From an uncultured Bryobacteraceae bacterium (GTDB lineage Bacteria; Acidobacteriota; Terriglobia; Bryobacterales; Bryobacteraceae), in NCBI GenBank assembly GCA_937924525.1, contig CALDSU010000017.1, positions 1 through 64,000 on the forward strand: a DNA stretch of 64,000 bases, given 5' to 3'. Shown piece after piece: positions 1 to 10,645 of the stretch (positions are counted from its first letter, which is position 1; the number at the start of each line of letters is the position of its first letter). Both the position numbers and the translations under genes were made by a program. The notes below the pieces were generated by a model, which did not search any database, had not been told where the DNA came from, and saw only the letters and a list, made by a program, of their open reading frames with translations.

Positions 1-1998
1 GGTCGGGATGGCCTGGAAGCCCAGGATGCGCACCTCGGGCCGCTCCACGGTGATGGTCAAGGTTTCGTTGGCCTCGCTGGTGCGGTTGCGCGCCGTGAGG
101 CGGTACATGGTGGTCTCGGCCGGCGCCACCGAGGAGGTGCCGTTGCGCGGATCCACCCGCCCCAGGTTGGTGATGGTGACTTCCTCGGCGTTGAGCACTT
201 GCCACACGATGGTGGAGGTCTGCCCGACGCGGATCGAGGCCGGCGACGCCGAGAAGCGCACGATCTGCACCGTCGCCGCCGACGCCGTCGTGACGTTGGC
301 CCGGGCCAGGCTCTGCGCTCCCTTGTCATCCTTCACCAGCAGCCGGAAGCCGTACACCTGGCCTTCCGCTGCCGTGAACGTCGCCCGTGCCTGGTTGGCG
401 CCGTTGAGCGCCACCGCGGGACCCGCGACCTGCGACCACTGGAAGGTGATCGGATCCCCGTCGGGATCGTAGGAAGCCGAGCCGTCCAGTGTGATGGTGC
501 CTGCCGGAACGCCGATCTGGTCCCCGCCCGCGTCGGCGATCGGCGCATCGTTGCCGGTGCGAACGCGGCGCGTCAGCAGTTCATAGCGCACCCGCGGCAC
601 GTCGGCCGGCACGGCGTGCGGCAAGCCCACGAACTCCGTCGGGCGGATGAAGTTGCCGAACTGGAGTCCGGCCACCACGCGGCCCGTGTTCTCACTGCGA
701 ATGAGCGTCTCGTTGAAGCCGCCTTCAAGCGTAAACGCCCAGCGGTCCGAGAGCGGCTGCACGAAGCGGATGGTGCCGCCCGGCTTGTTGTCCCCGCCGC
801 GCGTGTTCAGGTAGGCGAGGTTCGCCTCGACGTAAGACTTGCCGAACAGGCCCACCGACGTGCTGCCGCCGATCTGATCCACCAGCTTCAGGTAAGTCTC
901 GTCGAACACGTTGCGGCTGAGAGCGCGCCGGTTCACCACCACGTCATCCATGAAACCCTTGGTGCCGAAGATGCCCACCCGCCCGCGCGGGAACAGGTAG
1001 TCCAGGGTCACCGCGGCTTGTCCCAGCGTGCCGCCCTGGGCGAACTCGCGGATGTTCACGTGCTTGAAGCTGGAGAACAATCCGCCCTGGAAATTCTTGA
1101 TGCGGTTGACCAGACCGAAGTCGAACTGACCTTCCTGCCGGTCGCGCCAGTACATGTATTCGCCCTGCGCCTGGATGGCGAAGTTGTCCTTGAACGGCGC
1201 GAAGTAGCGGCCGCGGCCGGTGAACGTCAGATCACCGTCGGAGTCCGCGCCCACGTTCAGCCCGAGCAGCGAGAAGCGCTTCATGCGGGCTTCCTCGATC
1301 GCCTCGGCGGCGGTCCTCTTGGTGATGTCGACCACTTGCGGCGCGGTCACCGGCGTCGGCATGCCGTCCAGCTTGGCGCGCAGCGCGTCCTGCTGTTTGC
1401 GCAGGTCGTCCAGTTCCGTCTTGAGCGCCGAGTTCTCACCGCGCAGGTCTTTGAGTGCGGCCAGAATGTCGTCCAGTTTGTCCAAGCGCTTCAGGATGTC
1501 CTCGCAGCACTTCTGAGGCTCCGGCGCCGCCATGGCCTTGATCGCTTCGCCTACGCCGCCGGCGCCGACCGTTCGTCCCTGCTCATCGGTGACCGTCATG
1601 TAGACGCGGCGGTTGATGAAGCGGCCTTCCTTGGTCCGGTTGTCCACCTTGGGCTGCTTCTTGCCCAGGGTCGTTACTTCAATCTGGCTGGGGCGCGCGC
1701 CGTACTTGATCAGGAAGCTTCGCACGGTGTTGGCGCGGGCCATCCCCAGTTTTTCGTTGTACCGCTCCGAACCTACCCAGTCGGTGTTGCCATCCAAACG
1801 GACCCGGTAGCCGGGATTCTTGTTCAGCAATTCCGCCAGGCGCAGCAGACTCGGGTAGCCGTCGCTCAAGATGGAGGAATTGAATTCGAAGTTGATTTCT
1901 TCCCAGTCATCCTTTGTGGCAGTTGTTTCCAACCCCTGCCCAAGCGCGAGGCCGGCGAACCCGAACAGCACGAGTAGACACGTGAGTTTATTGAGCAT
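1..1998 (-). CDS. OmpA-domain outer-membrane protein with barrel and PKD/Ig-like repeats (3' end off window)
   Basis: Open from an ATG at 1998 to the window edge (666 codons, no stop), so the C-terminus is missing. A signal peptide covers residues 1-20. An OmpA-like peptidoglycan-binding domain follows at about 36-140, with D73 and R88 spaced as the diaminopimelate-contacting Asp/Arg pair of OmpA. Next come a Cys-Cys pair and heptad-rich coiled coil (163-212), a region of alternating aromatic and polar strands that looks like a beta-barrel (240-455), a PKD-like domain (484-570, with the motif GSASYDPDGDP) and a second Ig-like domain (575-652). The domain order is the reverse of classical OmpA, where the barrel comes first. 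Likely role is tethering envelope to peptidoglycan or adhesion. Domain identities are confident; the barrel is inferred. Confidence 0.85.
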   Translation of the reverse strand, partial: MLNKLTCLLVLFGFAGLALGQGLETTATKDDWEEINFEFNSSILSDGYPSLLRLAELLNKNPGYRVRLDGNTDWVGSERYNEKLGMARANTVRSFLIKYGARPSQIEVTTLGKKQPKVDNRTKEGRFINRRVYMTVTDEQGRTVGAGGVGEAIKAMAAPEPQKCCEDILKRLDKLDDILAALKDLRGENSALKTELDDLRKQQDALRAKLDGMPTPVTAPQVVDITKRTAAEAIEEARMKRFSLLGLNVGADSDGDLTFTGRGRYFAPFKDNFAIQAQGEYMYWRDRQEGQFDFGLVNRIKNFQGGLFSSFKHVNIREFAQGGTLGQAAVTLDYLFPRGRVGIFGTKGFMDDVVVNRRALSRNVFDETYLKLVDQIGGSTSVGLFGKSYVEANLAYLNTRGGDNKPGGTIRFVQPLSDRWAFTLEGGFNETLIRSENTGRVVAGLQFGNFIRPTEFVGLPHAVPADVPRVRYELLTRRVRTGNDAPIADAGGDQIGVPAGTITLDGSASYDPDGDPITFQWSQVAGPAVALNGANQARATFTAAEGQVYGFRLLVKDDKGAQSLARANVTTASAATVQIVRFSASPASIRVGQTSTIVWQVLNAEEVTITNLGRVDPRNGTSSVAPAETTMYRLTARNRTSEANETLTITVERPEVRILGFQAIPT

Positions 1999-2178
1999 TG
2001 TAGTTACCCTTAGGTGCGGATTCCTCGGATCAGACACTCTTTCAGTGTACCAACTGCCCCCTTGCGCCGCTGAGCGGAATCCCGATTTCGCAGATGTTAC
2101 GACCCTTAGTTTGGTACTCTGTTCCGCAGGTCCGGCCGCGGTCCGCGAGCCGGACGCGCCCCCGCGCGCACCACGGAC

Positions 2179-3255
2179 TCAGCCCAGCTTGGGCGGAATC
2201 TCTTCCAGCGGGCCCAGCCACTGCATCTGGCGCTCGATGTCCCGGTGCATGCGGTACGGTTTCTTGACGTCGGCCAGCTTCGCGCCCAGCACGTCGATCT
2301 TGGCGAGATCGTACTGTCCCAGGCCGACCTGTGCGCAGTAGTTCAGGTAGCCCAGCCACGCCGGGTTGATGCTCATCGCCTCCACCGCCACCCGGTCGGC
2401 CGCGATGTAGTCGGCCGAGGCGATGGCGATGCGCGATTCCACCGGCGTCCCCGAGGCCGGGCCGTTTCCCTCCATGCCCTCGAAGCCGTCGATGACCGTG
2501 GCGCCCCAGAAGGGCCTCAGCTTCTGCGCCGTCAGGTACATGTTGTAGTGGGTCTGGCGCACGCCCCCGTGGTACTTGCGCTTGTCGTTCCAGCGCGGTG
2601 TCTCCTTGGGAGCGCTGCGCAGCGGCGCGCCGAGCGTCATGTTCTTCACCGACAGCGTCGCGATCACCGTGTTGTGCGTTTTCAGGATGGCGGCGCAGAT
2701 CACGAAGGCGTCCGGGTCGAGCAGCCGCGCCGCCAGCCGCACCGGCTGCACGTGCAGGTCGGGCGTGAGCAGCGGCATCACTTCGTACCTGGCTTCGGTG
2801 TTTAAATCCACCAGCGAAATCTGCCGCGTCGCGTATTCCTTGGGCAGCTTCACGTAGCCGAAATTCTCGTAGCCCACCGGCGTGTCGCCGGCCGAGGACT
2901 CCGCGATCACGATGGGCAGCTTGGAGCGTTCCGCGACGAAGTCGATGATGCCGCGCAGCGTGTCGGCGTGGGTGGCCGCCAGCTGGTTCGTGGTGGAGAC
3001 GTTGTTCGGCTTGATGAGAACATACTTCTTGCGCTTGAGCGCGGGCAGGATGTCGCGCTCGATGGCGGCGAGCGAGTCGTAGACCATCTTGCGCCGCTCC
3101 TTGCCCGGGATCACGGCCACCGTCGAGCGCCTGGTGTAGGGGTACACCGGCTCGTGAACCATCTCCGCGGGCGCCTGCTGCGCCGCGCTTCCGCGGACCG
3201 CCGCCGCTCCCGCCGCCGTCTGAAAAAAGATTCGCCGCGTCAAATTGGATCGCAT
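2179..3255 (-). CDS. Exported DUF362-domain protein
   Basis: A protein of 358 residues from the ATG at 3255, which is preceded by GGGAGCGAG; a longer open frame to 3336 lacks such a site and would precede the signal sequence. The N-terminus (LTRRIFFQTAAGAAA) is a twin-arginine-like signal. The body matches DUF362: KYVLIKPNN near the start, then IAESSAGDTPVGYENFGY, ICAAILKTHNTVIATLSVKNM and a late DGFEGMEGNGP. No ferredoxin cysteines are present, unlike some DUF362 proteins. The function of the family is not settled. It is divergent from the aldo/keto reductase at 3351 and shares a 95-bp promoter region with it. Confidence 0.85.
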   Translation of the reverse strand: MRSNLTRRIFFQTAAGAAAVRGSAAQQAPAEMVHEPVYPYTRRSTVAVIPGKERRKMVYDSLAAIERDILPALKRKKYVLIKPNNVSTTNQLAATHADTLRGIIDFVAERSKLPIVIAESSAGDTPVGYENFGYVKLPKEYATRQISLVDLNTEARYEVMPLLTPDLHVQPVRLAARLLDPDAFVICAAILKTHNTVIATLSVKNMTLGAPLRSAPKETPRWNDKRKYHGGVRQTHYNMYLTAQKLRPFWGATVIDGFEGMEGNGPASGTPVESRIAIASADYIAADRVAVEAMSINPAWLGYLNYCAQVGLGQYDLAKIDVLGAKLADVKKPYRMHRDIERQMQWLGPLEEIPPKLG

Positions 3256-3304
3256 CGGCTCGCTCCCTTTTTTCTTTCCCGCCCCGCCCGCTTGCCGGGA
3301 CCGG

Positions 3305-3331
3305 TATAATATACTTTCGAATCTGATTATA
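3305..3331. promoter_or_regulatory. Facing -10 elements of two divergent promoters
   Basis: TATAAT lies on the plus strand at 3305-3310 and another TATAAT on the minus strand at 3331-3326, within an AT-rich island in GC-rich DNA. The first would serve the gene at 3351, the second the gene at 3255. Neither has a recognisable -35 box at 17 bp. The two start points would overlap, so the promoters probably interfere. Confidence 0.5.
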
Positions 3332-3350
3332 ACCAAGCTATGGAGGTGTC

Positions 3351-4514
3351 ATGAGTTCCAGTTCGCGACGCAACTTTTTGGCCGGCGCCGGATTCGCCCT
3401 TCCAGCCGCCGCGTTTGGCTCCGCCGCCCGGCCCGCGGCCGGCATCCAGCAGCAGTCCGGCCGGGTCAAGGACTCCGGACTGCGCTACAAGACCCTCGGC
3501 CGCACCGGCCTGAAGGTGACCACGGTGGGTTTCGGCTCCATGATCACCTCCGACGGCAGCGTGATCGAGCGCGCCATCGACATGGGCGTCAACTATATCG
3601 ACACCGCCTATGGCTACCAGGGCGGAAACTGCGAAAGCATGGTCGGCGCCGCCATCAAGGGCAAGCGCGACAAGGTCGTCATTTCCACCAAGAGCGGGGC
3701 CGAAACCAAGGCGCAGGCGCTCGAACATCTTGACACTTCGCTGAAGCGGCTCGGCACGGATTACGTCGACATCTGGTTCGTCCACGCCAAGAGCCGCGCC
3801 GGGCAATTGACCGACGAGCGGCTGGAGGCCAACCAGATCGCCAGCAAGGCCGGCAAGGTCCGCTTCCACGGCGTCAGCACCCACAGCGGGCACGCCGACA
3901 TCATCCCGGCCACGATCGCGAAGGGCTTCGACGTGCTGCTCACCTCCTACAACTTCAGCATGGGAAGCAGCATCGATCCCCTGCTGGAGCAGGCCAAGAA
4001 AGCCGGACTCGGCGTCGTCGGCATGAAGGTCATGGCGGGCGGCTTCCGGCGCATGAAGCCCGGCACCGAGGATCACGCCAGGTTCAAGCGGGACGGCGCC
4101 CCGGTGGCCATGCTGAAGTGGGTGCTGCGCAATCCGAATATCGACACCACCATCCCGTCCATCACCGACGTGGACCAGTTGGACGAGGACTTCCGCGCCA
4201 TGACGGAACCTTGGGGCGCGGCCGACGAAAAACTGCTGGCGGCGCAGCTTGACTACATCTCGCCGCTTTACTGCCGCATGTGCGGCGCCTGCGAAGGCCA
4301 GTGCGCCCAGGGTCTGCCGGTCTCCGACATCATCCGCTACGTCAGCTACGCCGACGGCTACGGCCAGTTCCGGCTGGGACGCGAGAGCTTTCTCGACCTG
4401 CCCGAGGACCTGCGCGATGCGAGCTGCGCCGATTGCGGCGGCTGCACCATCCGCTGCCCCAACGGCGTCCGCGTGGCCGAACGGATGATGCGCGCCCGGG
4501 AGTTGTTCGCGTGA
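3351..4514 (+). CDS. Tat-exported aldo/keto reductase with C-terminal 2x[4Fe-4S] ferredoxin domain
   Basis: A protein of 387 residues, started by GGAGGT at 3342-3347. The N-terminus SSRRNFLAGAGFALPAAA is a Tat signal. The TIM-barrel aldo/keto reductase core carries the full tetrad: D84, Y89, K114 and H145. The C-terminal 80 residues hold a ferredoxin-like domain with CRMCGACEGQC and CADCGGCTIRCP, two four-cysteine clusters. This AKR-ferredoxin fusion is common in Acidobacteria, Planctomycetes and anaerobes; its electron partner and substrate are unknown. Tat export fits a folded Fe-S protein. Its stop codon overlaps the next start (TGATG). Confidence 0.9.
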   Translation: MSSSSRRNFLAGAGFALPAAAFGSAARPAAGIQQQSGRVKDSGLRYKTLGRTGLKVTTVGFGSMITSDGSVIERAIDMGVNYIDTAYGYQGGNCESMVGAAIKGKRDKVVISTKSGAETKAQALEHLDTSLKRLGTDYVDIWFVHAKSRAGQLTDERLEANQIASKAGKVRFHGVSTHSGHADIIPATIAKGFDVLLTSYNFSMGSSIDPLLEQAKKAGLGVVGMKVMAGGFRRMKPGTEDHARFKRDGAPVAMLKWVLRNPNIDTTIPSITDVDQLDEDFRAMTEPWGAADEKLLAAQLDYISPLYCRMCGACEGQCAQGLPVSDIIRYVSYADGYGQFRLGRESFLDLPEDLRDASCADCGGCTIRCPNGVRVAERMMRARELFA

Positions 4515-5344
4515 TGCGGTTGCTGGCGCTGCTGCTGGCCGGCGCGTCGCTGTCGGGCGCGCAGGAGGTGGCGCCCGGCTGCGCTTTGGTCCCTGGATGG
4601 ACGCAGGACGGGCCGGTCCGCACCTTTGTCGCCGACAACCTGTTCGACTACATGGACGGCAACGCCGAGGGCTACCTAATTTACCAGTTTCAGCGCATGA
4701 CCGGCGTCACGTGCAAGAAGGACGGCGTGACGCTGGTTTTCGACGTCTCCGAAATGGCCAGTCCCGACATGGCCTACGGGATCTTCGCCGCCAACCGCGA
4801 TCTCCGCCAGCCCGCCGCCAAGATCGGAATGGGCGGGCAGATTGTGCCGCGGCGGCTGATCTTCGCCAAGGACAAATACTACGTCGAGATCGCCGCCAAC
4901 CCGGCCGGGGATCACAGCGAGGTGCTGCGCGCCTTCGCCTCCGCCATGGAAAGCAAAATTCCGGGGCGCACGGAACTCCCCGACGCCATCGGCTGGTTCC
5001 CCAAAGAAGGCCTGGCCGCCGACTCGATCCGCATGGTGCCGGAGAGCGTACTCGGGTTGCGTATCCTGAGGCGCGGCTGGATGGCGCAGTATGAATCCGG
5101 GAAGGCGTTCCTGCTGCCCGAGGAGAGCCCTGGGAGCGCCGCGCAGGTGTTCGAGAAATTCAAGGCGCGCATCGGCCAGACTCAGGCTGCGAAAATTGGT
5201 GACGAGGGCTTTCTGGCGACCGACAAGTACCTGGGCGGCCTGGCCGTGTTCCGCAAGGGCCGTTACGTGGGCGGTTTCGCGAATCTCAAGGAAGGCCAGG
5301 ACGGCGCAGCGTTGGCCGCCGCCCTGGCAGCCAAGGTGCAGTAG
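4514..5344 (+). CDS. Secreted DUF6599-like protein of unknown function
   Basis: A protein of 276 residues starting at the ATG overlapping the stop of the ferredoxin-fused reductase, so the two are translationally coupled. A signal peptide covers residues 1-17 (MRLLALLLAGASLSGAQ). The body has FVADNLFDYMDGNAEGYL near residue 40 and a repeat-like FEKFKARIGQ / GFLATDKYLGG region near the C-terminus. I recall this as a family of conserved acidobacterial exported proteins (DUF6599), but with no known activity. Coupling suggests it works with the exported reductase. Confidence 0.75.
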   Translation: MRLLALLLAGASLSGAQEVAPGCALVPGWTQDGPVRTFVADNLFDYMDGNAEGYLIYQFQRMTGVTCKKDGVTLVFDVSEMASPDMAYGIFAANRDLRQPAAKIGMGGQIVPRRLIFAKDKYYVEIAANPAGDHSEVLRAFASAMESKIPGRTELPDAIGWFPKEGLAADSIRMVPESVLGLRILRRGWMAQYESGKAFLLPEESPGSAAQVFEKFKARIGQTQAAKIGDEGFLATDKYLGGLAVFRKGRYVGGFANLKEGQDGAALAAALAAKVQ

Positions 5345-5486
5345 CGGCGTTCACGCCTGCCTCCCGCCGCCACGCGCGCGCCCGTGTCTCCGCTCGCGGG
5401 GCCCGCGTGTATTCCCTCTGGCGCCCCTCCGCACTCTGAGGTACAAATATGAGAGTATGGACTGAATCCCCCGGCCAGGAGGGCAA

Positions 5487-6569
5487 GTGAACAGGAACAT
5501 GAACCGCCGCGAATTCGCCGCCGGCGCGCTGGCTGCAAGCGCGGCCGCGGCGGCGACTCCCAGGCCCAACACCAGCGGCATCCTCAACTACAATTCGCGG
5601 ATGGAGTACCGCCCGCTCGGCCAGACCGGTCTGATGGTCTCCGCCGTCTGCATGGGCGGGCACTGGAAACGTCTCGGCACGGTCATCCCCGGTTTCAAGG
5701 GCGCCGGTTACTCCAAGGAAGACGACCGCAATATCCTGGACCCGGTGTTTCTCAAAGCGCGCGACGAGGTCTTGAGCTACGCCATGGAAATGGGCATCAA
5801 CTACATCGATGCCTGTTCGCCCCACGAAATCCTCACCTATAGCAAGATCCTCAAAGGCCGCCGCGGCAAGATCTACTTCGGCTTTTCCTGGCACACCCGC
5901 GAGCCGCGCTATCCCGAGTACCGTAACGCCAAACGGCTGCTCGCCGCTTACGAGCAGAGCCTCAAGGAAGCGGGCCTCGAGTACGCCGATCTCTGGCGCA
6001 TCTCGCTTCCCATGGAAGGCATCTCCGATTTCGGCGAATTGCTGCGTGTCGAGGAGGCCACCGTGGAGGCGCTCGACAAGGCTAAGCAGCAGGGCAAGGC
6101 GCGCTTCACGGGCGTTTCCAGCCACAACCGCATCTGGCTGCGGTCCATGATCAACCAGTACACAAAGCAGATGGAAGTGGTGCTGTTCCCCTACACCGCC
6201 AGTTCCAAGGAATTGCCCGGCGACAGCATCTTCGACGCCATCCGGGAAAAGAAGACCGGCGTCTTCGGAATCAAGCCCTTCGCCGACAACTCGCTGTTTT
6301 CGGGCGACAGCTCGCTCAACAGCCCGCACGCCGCCGAGGACGACCGCAAGGCGCGCCTGGCCATCCGCTACATCCTGGGCAACGACGCCATCACCGCGCC
6401 CATTCCGGGCCTGGTGAACAAGCACCAGGTCGACAACGTAGCCGCCGCCGTCGCCGAGCGCCGCAAGCTGGACCGCAGGGAGAAAGCTGAACTCGGCCAG
6501 GCCGGACGCCGCATGTGGGCCAACCTTCGGCCCGGCTACGAGTGGCTGCGCAACTGGGAGTACGTGTAG
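5487..6569 (+). CDS. Tat-exported aldo/keto reductase-like protein with degenerate active site
   Basis: A protein of 360 residues from a GTG at 5487 behind AGGAGG at 5477-5482; an ATG at 5499 is too far from that site. NRREFAAGALAASAAAAA is a Tat signal. The fold is aldo/keto reductase (YRPLGQTGLMVSAVCMGG; FGIKPFADN), but the catalytic tetrad is mostly lost. D108 remains, while the Tyr position is H113, the Lys position is S134 (in KIYFGFSWH) and the His position is S173 (in DLWRISLP). It may be a non-catalytic binding protein or use different chemistry. It lies downstream of an intact paralogue. Confidence 0.85.
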   Translation: MNRNMNRREFAAGALAASAAAAATPRPNTSGILNYNSRMEYRPLGQTGLMVSAVCMGGHWKRLGTVIPGFKGAGYSKEDDRNILDPVFLKARDEVLSYAMEMGINYIDACSPHEILTYSKILKGRRGKIYFGFSWHTREPRYPEYRNAKRLLAAYEQSLKEAGLEYADLWRISLPMEGISDFGELLRVEEATVEALDKAKQQGKARFTGVSSHNRIWLRSMINQYTKQMEVVLFPYTASSKELPGDSIFDAIREKKTGVFGIKPFADNSLFSGDSSLNSPHAAEDDRKARLAIRYILGNDAITAPIPGLVNKHQVDNVAAAVAERRKLDRREKAELGQAGRRMWANLRPGYEWLRNWEYV

Positions 6570-6576
6570 CGGTCCG

Positions 6577-6990
6577 ATGTTCCGCTGGCTGGCGAGCCGA
6601 TTCCGCAGACCGCCCCCGCCGCTTACCGGCGCGCCCGCCGTGCGGCGGCAGAAATCGCGCTCGGCCGCCAGCGGTTATGTGTACCAGTATTATTACCAGG
6701 GACAGCGGCCGTTGACGCGAGCCGGTGAACAGGGCGCCGAATACGTCTTCGACGTCTCGGCCGACCGCAAGACCTCGTTCCCCGTCTCGGTCTTCGTCTC
6801 CCGGGAGGCGGTCTCGCTCTGGGAACGGCGGCACGGGCGCGAACTGCGCTCCAACGAACGCTACGCGGTGGCCAAGATGGCTCTATTCCAGGCCTTCGAC
6901 GAACGTCCGGATCCGGCGGCGATGCGCGAACTCGTCCGCGTGCGTCCGGCGGACCTGGACGCCATTCTCGAATCGCTCGATCTCGACTGA
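6577..6990 (+). CDS. Conserved hypothetical protein
   Basis: A protein of 137 residues starting 7 bp after the preceding stop and probably in the same transcript. It has a basic, Pro-rich N-terminus, then a folded-looking segment SGYVYQYYYQGQRP and a C-terminal helical part (WERRHGRELRSNERYAVAKM, then LVRVRPADLDAILESLDLD). There is no signal peptide or membrane segment. It resembles small acidobacterial proteins of unknown role. Codon use matches the neighbours, which supports it as a real gene. Confidence 0.65.
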   Translation: MFRWLASRFRRPPPPLTGAPAVRRQKSRSAASGYVYQYYYQGQRPLTRAGEQGAEYVFDVSADRKTSFPVSVFVSREAVSLWERRHGRELRSNERYAVAKMALFQAFDERPDPAAMRELVRVRPADLDAILESLDLD

Positions 6991-7179
6991 TCCCGCGGCG
7001 GCTCTCAGCGCGCCGGTTCCTGCTTCCGTTCGGCCGGATCCCAGCCCGTGCGCTTTCCTTCGAAGCCTGGCCCATCCTCGGGCGCGGCCACGGTCTGAAG
7101 GGGCCTCCCCGGGGAGGTGTGGCGCCCGGCGCGGATGATCCCGATCGGACGCATCGGAACCGAGCCGGGCGCCTTTACG

Positions 7180-9480
<2,301 letters not shown>

Positions 9481-9611
9481 ACGGATTTCGTCGATCCGCA
9501 CCCGCTCGGGCGCCCGATGTTGGCGGGAGCCACCCTACGGATGCCGCTTCTTGGGGGAAAGCGCGCTGTACCACGCGGCTTTTCCCCCGTCGAGTCAGCC
9601 CCGTTCCTCCG

Positions 9612-10082
9612 TCAGTGCACGCGGGAGAACGAGATCATCACCGGCTTGACCAGTTTTTGGAAGTCGGAGAATTTCAGGTGCAGCACGTCTTTGTGGGTTC
9701 CAGCGTTGAACGCAATCGTTTCTTCGTCGGCGAGACTGGAGTCGACATAAACCGGCATGTCGTAGAGATTGCCAAAGGGTGGCATCGCCCCCAGTTCCAT
9801 GTCGGGAAAAAGGTGAGCAATCTCGGACTCGGTGGCTAGCCGGACATGCGCCGCGCCCAAGGCTTCTCGCAATGCCTGTAGATCCACCAAGCAGTTAGCG
9901 GGCAGGACCGCAAAGCCGTAGTCGCCATCCGCGAGGAAGACAACGGTCTTGGCCACCTCATGGGGACGCAGGTGCTCGGCTTGGGCGACCTCTCGGGCAG
10001 TGTACGCGAGAGGATGTGTCGTGTGGCTGTAGGGTACGTTCTGCTCTTCCAGGAGCTCCTGAAGTCTGGGCAGGATCGCCAT
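9612..10082 (-). CDS. YbaK/ProX-type aminoacyl-tRNA deacylase-like protein
   Basis: A protein of 156 residues. The start is the ATG at 10082, because a perfect GGAGGT lies 4 nt upstream; the open frame extends to 10145 without a site. It has the YbaK fold signatures HEVAKTVVFLADGDYGFAVLPAN and ELGAMPPFGNLYDMPVYVD, ending FNAGTHKDVLHLKFSDFQKL. Family members hydrolyse mischarged aminoacyl-tRNA (for example Cys-tRNAPro or Ala-tRNAPro) in trans. The exact tRNA substrate cannot be told from sequence. Monocistronic. Confidence 0.85.
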   Translation of the reverse strand: MAILPRLQELLEEQNVPYSHTTHPLAYTAREVAQAEHLRPHEVAKTVVFLADGDYGFAVLPANCLVDLQALREALGAAHVRLATESEIAHLFPDMELGAMPPFGNLYDMPVYVDSSLADEETIAFNAGTHKDVLHLKFSDFQKLVKPVMISFSRVH

Positions 10083-10420
10083 AGATACCTCCAGATCAGC
10101 GTCCATATCTGCAATTGTCGCGCCAGTGTACGGAGTCAAGGCCAAGTTTGCCCGCAGCCCTGTCGTTCTTAAAGGCGGCGTCCCAAAGCAAGGAACGGAC
10201 CGACGCGGCGGGCGTCACGCAGGCCGGTCGGCTCGCGGGCGCTGGGACGCGGGAAACGGGTGGGCGAAAAATTGTTGCGATTTCCAACGGGCTGTTGTCG
10301 ATTCCAACAGAGCGCACCCGGGATCGGGCCGTTTCACGGTTCGCGATTTGTGTCCATCAATATAAGTCTCATTTTTGCAACAACATACGGGACATCGTCT
10401 CTTGTCAAGGAGGAGGTTGG

Positions 10421-10470
10421 ACGACCGGTGGTCGTTGAATTCTGCCCTCTTTGGTGTTGAAGTAATCAAC
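10421..10470. promoter_or_regulatory. Two dyad-symmetric sites, possible activator-binding sites
   Basis: ACGACC-ggt-GGTCGT at 10421-10435 and GTTGA-agtaa-TCAAC at 10456-10470 are perfect inverted repeats whose centres are 35 bp apart. They lie just upstream of a sigma-54-like element and 180-220 bp before the operon that encodes its own NtrC-type activator. The placement fits upstream activator sites, but that role is inferred. Confidence 0.35.
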
Positions 10471-10482
10471 ATATCGCACCGC

Positions 10483-10498
10483 TGGGGATTTCAACGCA
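10483..10498 (+). promoter_or_regulatory. Candidate sigma-54 (-24/-12) promoter
   Basis: TGGGGATTTCAACGCA keeps the TGG and GCA ends of the sigma-54 consensus with exact GG-N10-GC spacing, but lacks the preferred C/A/C and TT bases. It lies about 150 bp upstream of the start at 10646. Such partial matches arise by chance in GC-rich DNA, so this is a weak call supported mainly by the sigma-54 activator gene in the same operon. Confidence 0.3.
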
Positions 10499-10645
10499 GC
10501 CGCTGGGGCTTCGTCGTTATCCTTCTTGATTTCAATTGCTTACTGACAGACCGGGTTGGGTCAGGCACTTTGGCATTCCAAGTGTCCTATAGAAGGACGG
10601 ATGACGGGGCGCCTGAGCCCCCGAAACCGAAAGGAAGAAGAAGCC

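Larger units (their letters stand above)
10083..10645. other. 563-bp intergenic region between divergent genes
   Basis: No convincing gene is seen in either strand; the open frames present have no ribosome sites or recognisable protein sequence. The part from about 10330 to 10570 is clearly richer in A and T than its surroundings. It carries two short dyads and a sigma-54-like candidate, listed separately. The length fits a regulatory region for the large operon starting at 10646. Confidence 0.6.

Noticed and set aside
199-1977. A 592-codon open frame on the plus strand opposite the OmpA-domain gene
   Set aside because: Its translation is Arg/His/Val-rich with no domain pattern, while the minus strand gives a coherent signal-OmpA-barrel protein. 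It is an antisense shadow of GC-rich codons.
2102-2118. A third copy of the shared GTAC elements upstream of the OmpA-domain gene (minus strand)
   Set aside because: AGTAC-N7-A-GGGT is present but only 11 of 17 positions match the pilin site, too weak to claim.
10456-10470. GTTGA-N5-TCAAC as an FNR/CRP-type box
   Set aside because: FNR boxes need TTGA and TCAA six bases apart; here the spacing is five. Listed only as an unassigned dyad.
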